Assembly (NCBI GenBank): GCA_023383815.1
Contig: JAHDYG010000028.1
Span: 1 to 39,796 of the forward strand
DNA length: 39,796 bases
Source of the DNA: Rhodocyclaceae bacterium
Lineage (GTDB): Bacteria > Pseudomonadota > Gammaproteobacteria > Burkholderiales > Rhodocyclaceae
Direction of reading: 5' to 3'
In this document: positions 1-7,793 of the stretch, piece by piece
Layout of the letters: every line of letters begins with the position of its first letter
How positions within the stretch are numbered: the stretch's first letter is position 1
Position numbers and translations under genes: made by a program
Notes under the pieces: generated by a model
The model's input: only the letters and a program-made list of their open reading frames with translations
Databases searched by the model: none
What the model was told of the DNA's origin: nothing

Positions 1-1
1 C

Positions 2-3000
2 GCCTCCCCCGAAGCAGCCACCCCGATCACACGCACCACCACCTACGCCTACACCACCATCAACGGCCGAAGCCTCCTCACCCAGATCGACGGGCCAATG
101 CCCAACGGGCCCGGTGGAGATCCGCGTGATTCGGATGTCACGCGCTTCGACTGGGATGCGGGTGGAAACTTCGTTCTACGCGCAACGAGCCCCGACGGTT
201 TTCGCACAGAAGATGAACACGACGACGCTGGACGCGTCCGCTCTCGCCGCTTCGAGGACGGACACCGCCGGATCGAGACCACGCAGCGCTACGCCGGGCC
301 AGCGTTCATCGCCTTGCAACCCGAGCACATCGCACGCAGCGCCTGGATGTTGCGCGACGGTCAGCCATTGCCCCGGACGCGCATCGACCAGGTGCTGCTG
401 CAGGCCCGCTTCGATCCCCTGGGCCGGCACATACGACGCGAAGGCTCTGACGGCACCGTCCAGTCGCTGGAGTACGATACCGCCGGGCGGCCGGTCAAAC
501 TGCAAAATGGCGCGGGCGAACAACAGCACTGGGCCTACGATGCCGACGGGCGAATGCTGGCCCAAGTCACACTGGATGCTCAAGGGAAGATCAGTGATGG
601 CCGTCTGTGGCTGCGCGACGAGCTGGGCCGCTTGCGCGCCACGCTCACGCCCGACGGTATCGAGCGCATCCACGCCTACCTGGACGAAGGTCTGGCGCTG
701 CTGAAGACGCGGGTGGACACCGGCACGCCCGGTGCCCGCGAGCCACGTACCGAATCATCCGCTCCGACCTCCCGGCCTGCCGTGCTCCACGACGATTTCG
801 GGCGCGAGGTGTGGCAAAGCCACCCCGAAGACGGGGATCTCGTCACACGCTACACGAACAAAGCAGGCTACCAGCTGCAAACGCAAATCCAGCGCCCACC
901 CGCCGGCGGTGTGGCCGCACCCATCGAAGAAGTCCTGGTCTTCGACCACGCCGGACGCCTGGTCGAGCGCCAGCGCCAAGGCTGCACCGAGACCCTGCGT
1001 TACGAAGGCACGCTGCTCATGCACCTGCAAGGCTGCGGCAGCGCACATCGCTTCGAGCGCGACGCCTTCGGTCTCATCACCACGCACCATCAAGAACAAC
1101 AGGGCGACCCGGGCCAGATGGCGCGCTTTACCCTGCGCTATGACTACGACAGCGCCGGGCGATTGCGCACCCGAACGCTGGCCAATGGTCAGGTGTTGTC
1201 CTACGGCTACGACAACGCCGGACGTACGGAGTCGGTACACCTGCAGCGCACATGGCTGCGCGCGCTTGAGCATGTCACAGGGGATGAGGCTGCCAGCGCG
1301 CTGACCAGCCGGTTGCCTGAACATTGGCTCCAGCGCAGTGTCGTGACAGGGGTACGCCGTCGCCCTTTCGATACCGGCCTGACGGCACTGCAAGAACTCA
1401 TCCACGGCAACGGCGAAGGCCAGCAGTGGGTACTTCCGAGAGCTTCACGGGTAGGGTCGGTCACCGCTGGTTTCGACAAGAGGGATCCGTTCGAGCGCGA
1501 CGCCTATGGGCGCCAGACCCGCCACACCCCTGCCAGCGGCCTGCATCGGGGCATTCCGCTGCAACTGGTGTGGAACGACGCCCACCAACTCGTCGAAGTG
1601 AGGCGGACGCAAAGCGGCGTCCTGATCTCTCGCTACCGCTACGACAGCCTCGGCAACCGCGTCGCCAAGACGGTGTTCGACGCACAGGGCCGAGGACACA
1701 CTACGCGCTACGTCTACGACACAGCGCACCGGCTCGTCGCCCAAGCGAACGAAGGAGGCGAAATCGCCCACCAATACCTCTATGCTGACCACCGCGCCCA
1801 CAGCATGCTGGAAGGTGCCGCACTGCACGCTGTTCACAGCGATTGGCGCGGCCTGCCCGGGCGCGTAAGCGACGGGCAACGCCGGGAGGTCTGGCGTGGC
1901 AGCTTCGACGCCTGGGGAGCCACCCTCGCGCAAAGCGGTGAAACGATGCCACTGCGCCTAGCTGGCCAGCAGTGGGATGCCGAAACAGGCCTGCACTACA
2001 ACATCCACCGCTACTACGACCCGTCCCGGGGCCGCTATCTCAGCCCAGACCCGATGGGTGCACCCGACGGCCCGGACCGCTACGCTTATCTCAACGGAAA
2101 TCCGTACGCGGGCATCGATCCGCTGGGGTTGTTCGAGATTCCCCTGGCGGCTTTCGGCGGCGCACGCGTCCTACCCGTCAGCGACGGCGGCCACGGCGAC
2201 ATCGTGCGCATTGCTTTCGCGCAGTACAACACCACTCAGGGCTTGCGCTTCAGTCAGGCCATCATCGATCAGATGGTGTTGAACAACTACCACACGGACT
2301 CACAATCCCTGCCGCTGCTCAATCCTGGCGGCGGGCAAGGCAACCCGAGCAACCACTTTGACAACCCCAACAATGGTCCTGTCTATGTAGACCGCGGCTC
2401 GGGTGGATTTGGCAGCCGCGAGAAACTGCCGGACTACCGCGACGGTGTTGGCGACGACTATATTCAAGACGCCATCAACCAACTCAACGCAAACCGGATG
2501 TCCTACCAGAACGCCACCTTCGGCAACGGCAGCGGCTTCGACATCTCCCGCATTCTTTCAGCCTTCGGTCAGAACAGCCATGCGCTCGCCGATTTCTACG
2601 CCCACACCAACTGGGTGGACGGCCCGAGCCGCGGCGGCTGCGTCGCAAATCCGCGCTTCGACGGCTCGATGGAGCGCGGCTATGTGCCCATCGGCCTCGC
2701 ACAAACCCGAACGTGGGACGAAGACTGGGACATCATCGCCATCGACAGCCTGTACTCGGGTACCGTCAACCTGCTGGTTGACAACTACAACTGCGTGCAC
2801 GTCGCGACAAAGCCAGGCGACATCAGCTGTACGAAGGACAAGACGACCCACGGGTACTGGAACAAGGACGACGACGGCACCTTGGGCGGCGGCGCGCCAT
2901 ACACCGGGCCGCCGATGTTTGGGTGGAGGGTGCAGGAGTATGACGGTAAAGTACCTGAGAGAGAGGACCAAAAGCTGACCTTCGGCACCGAATGGCACGC

Positions 3001-3250
3001 CGATCCTGGCGTTGCCCAAGCAGACCTGAAGGTCGGCGACCGCATCTACGTCCAGGTGCCGATCACCACCATGCACCAGTTGGCCTTTCATCTGGCCGTC
3101 GAGCACACCAGGCACGAGATCGCCCGTCTGTACAAGGCCAACGCCGGTCACTCGATCGGCGGCATTGCCCTGCACGACATCTTCAAGATGGATGCCGAAG
3201 CCCTGGCGCAAGGCAACATCCACTACGACACGCGCCATTCGAAACGCTAA
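2..3250 (+). CDS. RHS-repeat polymorphic toxin, 3' part, with Het-C/zinc-phospholipase-C-like C-terminal domain
   Basis: The frame is open from base 2, so the gene begins outside the window; 1082 residues are visible. YD/RHS repeats (such as YDSAGRL, YDNAGR, YDSLGNRVAK) run to about residue 690. The conserved core end follows (GRYLSPDPMG, then DPLGL near residue 706), normally the point where the variable toxin tip starts. The tip (about 711-1082) has HGD at 731-733, NHFDNPN, HALADFYAHTNW with an HxxxDxxxH motif at H860/D864/H868, and a late HLAVEHTRHE cluster (H1030, H1035, H1038, E1039). These suit a helical metal-dependent phospholipase of the Het-C/zinc-PLC type. Several cysteines in the tip suggest action in the periplasm. 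RHS proteins generally deliver such tips into rival cells by type VI secretion or a related route; no delivery gene is visible here. The RHS call is firm and the tip call is motif-based. Confidence 0.85.
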   Translation, partial: ASPEAATPITRTTTYAYTTINGRSLLTQIDGPMPNGPGGDPRDSDVTRFDWDAGGNFVLRATSPDGFRTEDEHDDAGRVRSRRFEDGHRRIETTQRYAGPAFIALQPEHIARSAWMLRDGQPLPRTRIDQVLLQARFDPLGRHIRREGSDGTVQSLEYDTAGRPVKLQNGAGEQQHWAYDADGRMLAQVTLDAQGKISDGRLWLRDELGRLRATLTPDGIERIHAYLDEGLALLKTRVDTGTPGAREPRTESSAPTSRPAVLHDDFGREVWQSHPEDGDLVTRYTNKAGYQLQTQIQRPPAGGVAAPIEEVLVFDHAGRLVERQRQGCTETLRYEGTLLMHLQGCGSAHRFERDAFGLITTHHQEQQGDPGQMARFTLRYDYDSAGRLRTRTLANGQVLSYGYDNAGRTESVHLQRTWLRALEHVTGDEAASALTSRLPEHWLQRSVVTGVRRRPFDTGLTALQELIHGNGEGQQWVLPRASRVGSVTAGFDKRDPFERDAYGRQTRHTPASGLHRGIPLQLVWNDAHQLVEVRRTQSGVLISRYRYDSLGNRVAKTVFDAQGRGHTTRYVYDTAHRLVAQANEGGEIAHQYLYADHRAHSMLEGAALHAVHSDWRGLPGRVSDGQRREVWRGSFDAWGATLAQSGETMPLRLAGQQWDAETGLHYNIHRYYDPSRGRYLSPDPMGAPDGPDRYAYLNGNPYAGIDPLGLFEIPLAAFGGARVLPVSDGGHGDIVRIAFAQYNTTQGLRFSQAIIDQMVLNNYHTDSQSLPLLNPGGGQGNPSNHFDNPNNGPVYVDRGSGGFGSREKLPDYRDGVGDDYIQDAINQLNANRMSYQNATFGNGSGFDISRILSAFGQNSHALADFYAHTNWVDGPSRGGCVANPRFDGSMERGYVPIGLAQTRTWDEDWDIIAIDSLYSGTVNLLVDNYNCVHVATKPGDISCTKDKTTHGYWNKDDDGTLGGGAPYTGPPMFGWRVQEYDGKVPEREDQKLTFGTEWHADPGVAQADLKVGDRIYVQVPITTMHQLAFHLAVEHTRHEIARLYKANAGHSIGGIALHDIFKMDAEALAQGNIHYDTRHSKR

Positions 3251-3261
3251 GGAGTACCGTG

Positions 3262-4035
3262 ATGCACCCTCCTGTTCTGATCACGGTCGCACTCCTGCTC
3301 AGCGCCACCTTATCCGCCTGCTCGATCCGCAAGCACGATGAAATCGAATGCGGCCTGCCCGACGGCAGCAGCTTCATCCTGCGCAGCAGTTACGACTGGT
3401 ACCCGCTCGCGAGATTCGTTCCGCATGCCGCAGAGCGACTCAACAGCACTGGTTTCTCGACCTATTACCGGCCTGCGAGGGGTGGGGCTGAGATTCATGC
3501 TGCCGGCGGTCTATCCCGGAGCGAGATCATGCCAAAGTACAACGATCTCGATTACCTGGCCCGGCTTTGCGCCCTGCACGGCATGATCAACGGGGTACCT
3601 TATAGGCTCGCAAACCACTACATGCCGCCTGGAACGATCGACTTCGAAAGTATCAACTCGAAACATGAGCTGTTTCGCGCACTTATCTTTGACAGCAAGA
3701 ATGATCAAACCCAGTTCAAGGATGTCGAGGAACTAGGATGGCGCTTCGATCACTACACGATGATCTGGCGCCCCAACCTTCTCGTCATGGAAAAATCCCT
3801 GATCGCCAAGGACGCCCCACACCCAGCTCCGGTCATCGGCGCCTACCGCATCGAATCGCACGACGGCGGGCAGACCTGGGGTAACCCCCATCTCACCCGG
3901 GAACCCGAAATCTTCGAGTTGGGCAAGCCGGCCACCGAACAGTGCTTCGTCGCCCGCCTGGTCCGCATCGATGGCCGCAGGTTCAAATCCGACTTCCCCG
4001 ACTGCCCGGTGGCCCGTGTGTTGCCGGATCGGTAG
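3262..4035 (+). CDS. Predicted lipoprotein immunity protein for the upstream RHS toxin
   Basis: A 257-residue protein that I do not recognise as a named family. It begins with a lipoprotein signal: hydrophobic ITVALLLSATLSAC with lipobox LSAC and Cys20. Serine follows the cysteine, which favours outer-membrane sorting. The rest is soluble and includes DGGQTWGNPHLT and three further cysteines or more. The ATG at 3262 is preferred because AGGAG (3250-3254), overlapping the TAA stop of the RHS gene, is about 7 bases upstream; an in-frame GTG at 3259 is too close. The 11-base gap and overlapping ribosome-binding site imply co-expression with the toxin. Position directly after an RHS toxin is the usual place of an immunity gene, and a periplasmic lipoprotein fits a toxin attacking membrane lipid from the periplasm. 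The role is inferred from context. Confidence 0.8.
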   Translation: MHPPVLITVALLLSATLSACSIRKHDEIECGLPDGSSFILRSSYDWYPLARFVPHAAERLNSTGFSTYYRPARGGAEIHAAGGLSRSEIMPKYNDLDYLARLCALHGMINGVPYRLANHYMPPGTIDFESINSKHELFRALIFDSKNDQTQFKDVEELGWRFDHYTMIWRPNLLVMEKSLIAKDAPHPAPVIGAYRIESHDGGQTWGNPHLTREPEIFELGKPATEQCFVARLVRIDGRRFKSDFPDCPVARVLPDR

Positions 4036-4094
4036 TTTCCGGCGCGCTCTCAACCCTCATGACATTCTCCAGGAACGACCTACACCCGCGGCGG

Positions 4095-4313
4095 CGACCA
4101 TCTGGCGCTGGTGTCGAGCTTCTTCTTCCTGCCGCTGCAGTACTCGCAGGCTTCTTCGGCGGACTGGTGCTGTCGGCGATCAAGCGCGACCGTGGAGTGA
4201 AGGACTGGGGCTACATGGTGGAGGGGCACGGTGGCATGCTCGACCGGGTGGACTCGCTATGCTTCGCTGCTCCTCTCTTCTTCCACATCGTGCGCTATTG
4301 GTGGGTTCCTTGA
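4095..4313 (+). pseudogene. C-terminal remnant of a CdsA-type phosphatidate cytidylyltransferase
   Basis: One frame ending at TGA 4311-4313 reads AGFFGGLVLSAIKRDRG, then VKDW, EGHGGMLDRVDSLCFAAP and FFHIVRYWW. This is the C-terminal signature of CTP:phosphatidate cytidylyltransferases (S-x-x-K-R, K-D, HGG, DRxD); the E before GHGG recalls the YnbB-like branch. Intact enzymes have some 250-300 residues with many membrane helices, and only about 60-70 family-like residues remain. No recognisable upstream part or start codon is visible, so the left boundary is approximate. The piece sits between the immunity gene and the tRNA, in DNA that looks like accumulated debris. Confidence 0.7.
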
Positions 4314-4514
4314 AATCGAAGTGGAACCGGGAAAAGATTCTTCAGTCTCTCGACCTTCGTCGATCAACCTACCTACACCCGTTCCCGCACAGCCGGTACT
4401 GAGTCCGATCTTGAAGATCGGAATGCCAATTTGTGGTGCTGCTCCATGAAGCGCTGACGGTATTCCATCGGGCCGACACCTGTTGGCTGACGCCTGTTGG
4501 CATCTGTTGGCATC
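4314..4514. other. Non-coding stretch with three copies of CTGTTGGC
   Basis: No convincing gene is visible here. The sequence CTGTTGGC occurs at 4480-4487, 4494-4501 and 4504-4511, ending just upstream of the tRNA promoter. Start-to-start spacings are 14 and 10 bases. The repeats may be debris or upstream promoter elements; nothing shows which. Confidence 0.4.
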
Positions 4515-4543
4515 TTCCAAAACACTGTATGCATCGATATAAT
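4515..4543 (+). promoter_or_regulatory. Promoter of tRNA-Ala
   Basis: A perfect -10 hexamer TATAAT lies at 4538-4543, about 13 bases before the mature tRNA end. A weak -35 candidate, TTCCAA (4515-4520), lies 17 bases upstream. Confidence 0.65.
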
Positions 4544-4556
4544 GCGCAGCTCTTGA

Positions 4557-4632
<76 letters not shown>

Positions 4633-4641
4633 AAAATTTTG

Positions 4642-4669
4642 AAAGCCAGGCATCACGCCTGGCTTTTTT
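4642..4669 (+). terminator. Rho-independent terminator of tRNA-Ala
   Basis: A perfect 10-bp stem, AAAGCCAGGC with GCCTGGCTTT, closes on the 5-base loop ATCAC. The right arm runs into a run of six T. It begins 10 bases after the CCA end. Confidence 0.9.
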
Positions 4670-4881
4670 CATGCCTCGGTATCGGCGGAACCTGAATCTT
4701 CACGAATCCGCCAGCAGTTCCGGTACAAGTTTTGCTCAGCGCCACGCTTGACGGGTCAGCTGCCTGGAGTTGAAGCTGGACTTGCCCCCTTCCCGTGAGC
4801 GGATCGTTGCTTCGTCCTCACGCCCCGGGACACGATCCGGTGTGGTCGTATCCCGTAAAAGGGGTGTAACGGGACCGGTGC
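4670..4881. other. Intergenic stretch with no recognised gene
   Basis: I see no supported coding region. Short inverted repeats are present (GGCGGA with TCCGCC around 4685-4715; TCCCGT with ACGGGA at about 4852-4874). None has a T-run, so they are not clear terminators for the minus-strand gene ending at 4882. Confidence 0.4.
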
Positions 4882-5883
4882 CTATTCCTCTGTGCCCCCC
4901 TGCTCCTCCAGCCGCAACACCACGCTGCCGCGCTTGCGTCCGGTGTCGACCCGTGCATGGGCCTGCACGGCGGCTTCGAAGGGCAGGATACAGTCGATCA
5001 GCGGCCGGAAGCGCCCCGCGGTCGCCAGGTCGACCAGAGCGGCGAGATCATCGGCGCGTTCGGCGGCTGGGCCGGCGATGCAGCGGCGGCTGCCGCGCGG
5101 ACGGGCGAGCATGTCTGCAACACTGCCATTGATTGCAAGGTAGCGACCGCCTTCGGCAAGAATCGCTTGTGCGCGGGAAAAATCCAGGGCACCCACGGCG
5201 TCGGCGACGATATCGAAGCGCTCGCCGGTGGCGAGGATATCCTTCGTGGTGTAGTCGATGACCTCTTCAGCGCCGAGGCTGCGCACCAGATCGAGGTTGG
5301 GGGCGCTGCTCACCCCGGTGACCCGGGCGCCGGCCGCAGCCGCAAGCTGCACGACCGCGCTGCCTACCGTGCCCGAAGCGCCGATGACGAGCATGCGTTC
5401 ACCGGGGTGGAGCGCACCGCGCCGCAGGTAGTCGCGCGCACAGGTACCTCCAAACGCAAGTGCGGCGGCGGTTTCGAGGGCCATTCCGGACGGTCGAGGG
5501 ACCATCGCGGCGCGCTCGTTCAGCAAGAGGTACTCGGCATGCGCCCCCATCCTCGTGCCGCACAGTGCAATGACCGCGTCGCCGGGCCGGAACCGCTCCA
5601 CGGCTGAACCCACCGCGACGACGATGCCGGTGGCCTCGACGCCAAGCACCGGGCGACGTGGGCGCCTGAAGCCGAAGACGGCACGACCGACAAGACCAAG
5701 CCCGCGCGGGAAATCCATTGCCCGGATGCGCCGGTCGGCCGCTGAGACGGTGCTCGCCTCCACCCGGATCAGCACTTCGCCGGCGCGGGGGCGCGGCACG
5801 GGCAGTTCGCCCGCTACCAGCACCCCTGGGCCGCCGTAGGCCCGCGCGAGCCACGCGCGCATGGTGGATGGGGAGCTGCTCAC
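4882..5883 (-). CDS. Zinc-less medium-chain dehydrogenase/reductase (NADPH:quinone-reductase-like)
   Basis: A 333-residue MDR-superfamily oxidoreductase. The N-terminal GroES-like half carries GEVLIRVEASTVSAADRR and GVEATGIVVAVGSAVERFRPGD. The nucleotide-binding half carries MLVIGASGTVGSAVVQLA, with the GxxGxxG pattern. The zinc-binding cysteines and histidines of alcohol dehydrogenases are not seen, which places it with the quinone or enone reductases. Such enzymes reduce quinones or alpha,beta-unsaturated carbonyls with NADPH; the substrate here is unknown. The start is uncertain: the long form begins with GTG at 5883, while an ATG at 5862 gives MRAWLARAYGG. Neither has a clear ribosome-binding site. 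A broken TetR-type regulator lies divergently just upstream and was probably its former repressor. Confidence 0.88.
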   Translation of the reverse strand: MSSSPSTMRAWLARAYGGPGVLVAGELPVPRPRAGEVLIRVEASTVSAADRRIRAMDFPRGLGLVGRAVFGFRRPRRPVLGVEATGIVVAVGSAVERFRPGDAVIALCGTRMGAHAEYLLLNERAAMVPRPSGMALETAAALAFGGTCARDYLRRGALHPGERMLVIGASGTVGSAVVQLAAAAGARVTGVSSAPNLDLVRSLGAEEVIDYTTKDILATGERFDIVADAVGALDFSRAQAILAEGGRYLAINGSVADMLARPRGSRRCIAGPAAERADDLAALVDLATAGRFRPLIDCILPFEAAVQAHARVDTGRKRGSVVLRLEEQGGTEE

Positions 5884-5950
5884 TGGGCCACACGCCCGGG
5901 CAAATTGAACGTCGACATCGCAGCATGCAACCTTACATAGGGATCATTGA

Positions 5951-6079
5951 GTCGAGAAGCTCACGATGCGCGCCCTCGCTGGGGAACTGCGCATAGAGAC
6001 GATGTCACTCTACAACCACATGTGCAACAAGGATGTTCTTCTGCTCACCGCACTGGAAGCGCACCGCGGCGGATCGTAA
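5951..6079 (+). pseudogene. TetR-family regulator fragment (DNA-binding region only)
   Basis: The frame from 5951 to TAA 6077-6079 reads VEKLTMRALAGELRIETMSL, then YNHMCNKDVLLLTALEAH. This matches the helix-turn-helix and helix 4 of TetR regulators, whose usual form is LTMRxLAxELGVxxMSLYxHVxNKxxLL. Only about 43 residues remain. The frame is closed by TGA at 5948-5950 upstream and TAA downstream, and the ligand-binding domain is absent. It is divergent from the quinone-reductase-like gene, the usual arrangement for a TetR repressor and its target. Confidence 0.8.
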
Positions 6080-6191
6080 GCAATCCGCTGTGCAAAGTGC
6101 AGGCGCTCGGGCATGCTGTTCCGGCCCATGGCCCGAGATGGCTTCCGGGCGAACAATGACAGCATTCCTCAACCCTGACCGGAGTATGTGC

Positions 6192-6716
6192 ATGAGCAAG
6201 CCTGGCCTGATCGTCATCGACCTGCAGAATGACTATTTTCCAGAAGGCGCCTTCCCACTGTGCAACACCGAGGCGACGCTCTCGGCGTCCGAGCGCGCAA
6301 TTGCCAAGGCGCGTTCCAAAGGCATCCCGGTCGTGCTGATCCAGCACGTTGCCGACACGGCGCGCGGGCGCGCACCGTTCTTCAATCCGGGAACCACCGG
6401 CGTGGAACTCCACCCACGCATCCTCGCCGCGGCGCCCGACGCTCCCGTAATCGTCAAGCACTACGCCGACAGCTTCGATCAGACCGATCTGCAGTCGACA
6501 CTCCAGCGGCTCGAGGTCGACGAGCTGGTGGTGTGCGGGATGATGACCCAGAACTGCGTGACGCATACCGCGCTGTCGCGGAGTGCAGAAGACTACGCCA
6601 AGGTCACGGTGCTGGCCGATGCCTGCACGACCGTCAGCGAGATGCTGAACGCCATTGCCTTGAGTGCCCTGTCGAGACGGGTGACGCTGTCTTCGGTCGA
6701 CGACGGGCTCGCGTGA
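6192..6716 (+). CDS. Isochorismatase-fold cysteine hydrolase
   Basis: A 174-residue soluble protein of the isochorismatase/nicotinamidase superfamily. The three expected catalytic residues are visible: Asp10 in LIVIDLQNDYF, Lys89 in VIVKHYADSF and Cys122 in GMMTQNCVTHTA. The family hydrolyses amides or vinyl ethers such as nicotinamide, N-carbamoyl compounds and isochorismate; the substrate cannot be read from the sequence. The start at 6192 is chosen because GGAG (6181-6184) stands 7 bases upstream; the ATG at 6186 is too close to it. The gene converges on tsaC with 20 bases between stops. A second member of the fold lies at 39177-39719. Confidence 0.88.
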   Translation: MSKPGLIVIDLQNDYFPEGAFPLCNTEATLSASERAIAKARSKGIPVVLIQHVADTARGRAPFFNPGTTGVELHPRILAAAPDAPVIVKHYADSFDQTDLQSTLQRLEVDELVVCGMMTQNCVTHTALSRSAEDYAKVTVLADACTTVSEMLNAIALSALSRRVTLSSVDDGLA

Positions 6717-6736
6717 CCGGGTACGAAGCGCGACGC

Positions 6737-7750
6737 TCAGGAACCGCTCGACCCTGCACCGGAGCCGGTTTCGGCGCGTGCAAGGCGATCGCCGACGGCG
6801 CGCCAGGCATCACCGGCCGGAGGCGCCTCGACGAGGATGAGCGCAGCCCCCTGGCGATCGAGCCGGCGCAGGTTCGCGTACAGATCGTGCGCGAACCCTT
6901 CGGCGGTTTCGGGAGCGGGGTTCCAGCACACCCCGGCGACGCACGGATCCGCGCAGGTGCGCGCGAGCACCGATACGGGCTGGCCACCACCTGCCAGCAT
7001 CCGCGCCGCTGAAACGAGTTCGGCCGGGGCGCACAACCGCATCGGCGTGCGCGGCGCATAGTGGGCCGCGAGCGAGCCGGACACCCGCGGCGCTTTCGAT
7101 TCATCCCTCGCGCCCGGTGACGCCGCAAGGTCCGGCTCGACGCCGATGAGCTCGCCGATGCGCGCCGCGGTGATCGCACCGGGACGCAGGATCACTGGCC
7201 GCTCGCGCGACAGGTCGAGAATGGTCGATTCGATCCCGACCGTGCAGGGCCCGCCGTCGAGGATCAAGGCGACCCGATCTCCCAGTTCTTCCTCGACATC
7301 GGCCGCAGTGGTAGGAGAAATCCGCCCAAAGCGGTTGGCGCTCGGCGCTGCGAGCCCCGAGCCGAAACGGCGCAGCAGCGCGAGCGCAACCGGGTGCTGA
7401 GGAATGCGCAGGCCGACGGTGTCCTGCCCGCCGGTCACCGCGTCCGGCACATCAGCGGTCCGACGCAGGATCAGCGTCAGCGGACCGGGCCACAGCGTCT
7501 CGGCAAGTTGCCACGCGTGCTCGGGAATCTCGCGCGCCCAGCGACCGAGCTGCGCCACATCGGGAAGATGGACGATCAGCGGATGGTCGGCCGGCCGCCC
7601 CTTCGCGGCAAAGATCCGCGCGACCGCCTGCGGACTGCGCGCATCGGCCGCCAGGCCATACACGGTTTCGGTCGGCATGCCGACCAGTTCGCCAGCCCGC
7701 AGGAGCTCGGCGGCCCGGTCGAGGTTCGCTGCGGAGGGTTCGACGATCAT
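6737..7750 (-). CDS. tsaC: Threonylcarbamoyl-AMP synthase, Sua5 type
   Basis: A 337-residue Sua5/YrdC/YciO protein. It makes threonylcarbamoyl-AMP from threonine, bicarbonate and ATP, the first step of the t6A37 modification of ANN-reading tRNAs. The N-terminal YrdC domain shows GMPTETVYGLAADA, KGRPADHPLIVH, GPLTLIL and SANRFGRISPT. A linker with RVSGSLAAHYAPRTP leads to the C-terminal Sua5 domain, so it is the long form rather than the short TsaC. The start is taken at ATG 7750; ATG 7765 would add MRACA. It is the last gene of the folD-purE-purK run, about 43 bases after purK. Coupling of tRNA modification with purine and folate genes here looks positional rather than functional. Confidence 0.9.
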   Translation of the reverse strand: MIVEPSAANLDRAAELLRAGELVGMPTETVYGLAADARSPQAVARIFAAKGRPADHPLIVHLPDVAQLGRWAREIPEHAWQLAETLWPGPLTLILRRTADVPDAVTGGQDTVGLRIPQHPVALALLRRFGSGLAAPSANRFGRISPTTAADVEEELGDRVALILDGGPCTVGIESTILDLSRERPVILRPGAITAARIGELIGVEPDLAASPGARDESKAPRVSGSLAAHYAPRTPMRLCAPAELVSAARMLAGGGQPVSVLARTCADPCVAGVCWNPAPETAEGFAHDLYANLRRLDRQGAALILVEAPPAGDAWRAVGDRLARAETGSGAGSSGS

Positions 7751-7793
7751 CGCGCACGCCCGCATTGGCCGCGGACGGCGCCGCCAATCGTCT

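Noticed and set aside
4380-4480. Minus-strand frame reading GVGPMEYRQRFMEQHHK, faintly like the end of an IS3-type transposase
   Set aside because: Only some 15 residues are suggestive, there is no DDE context, and no inverted repeats flank it.
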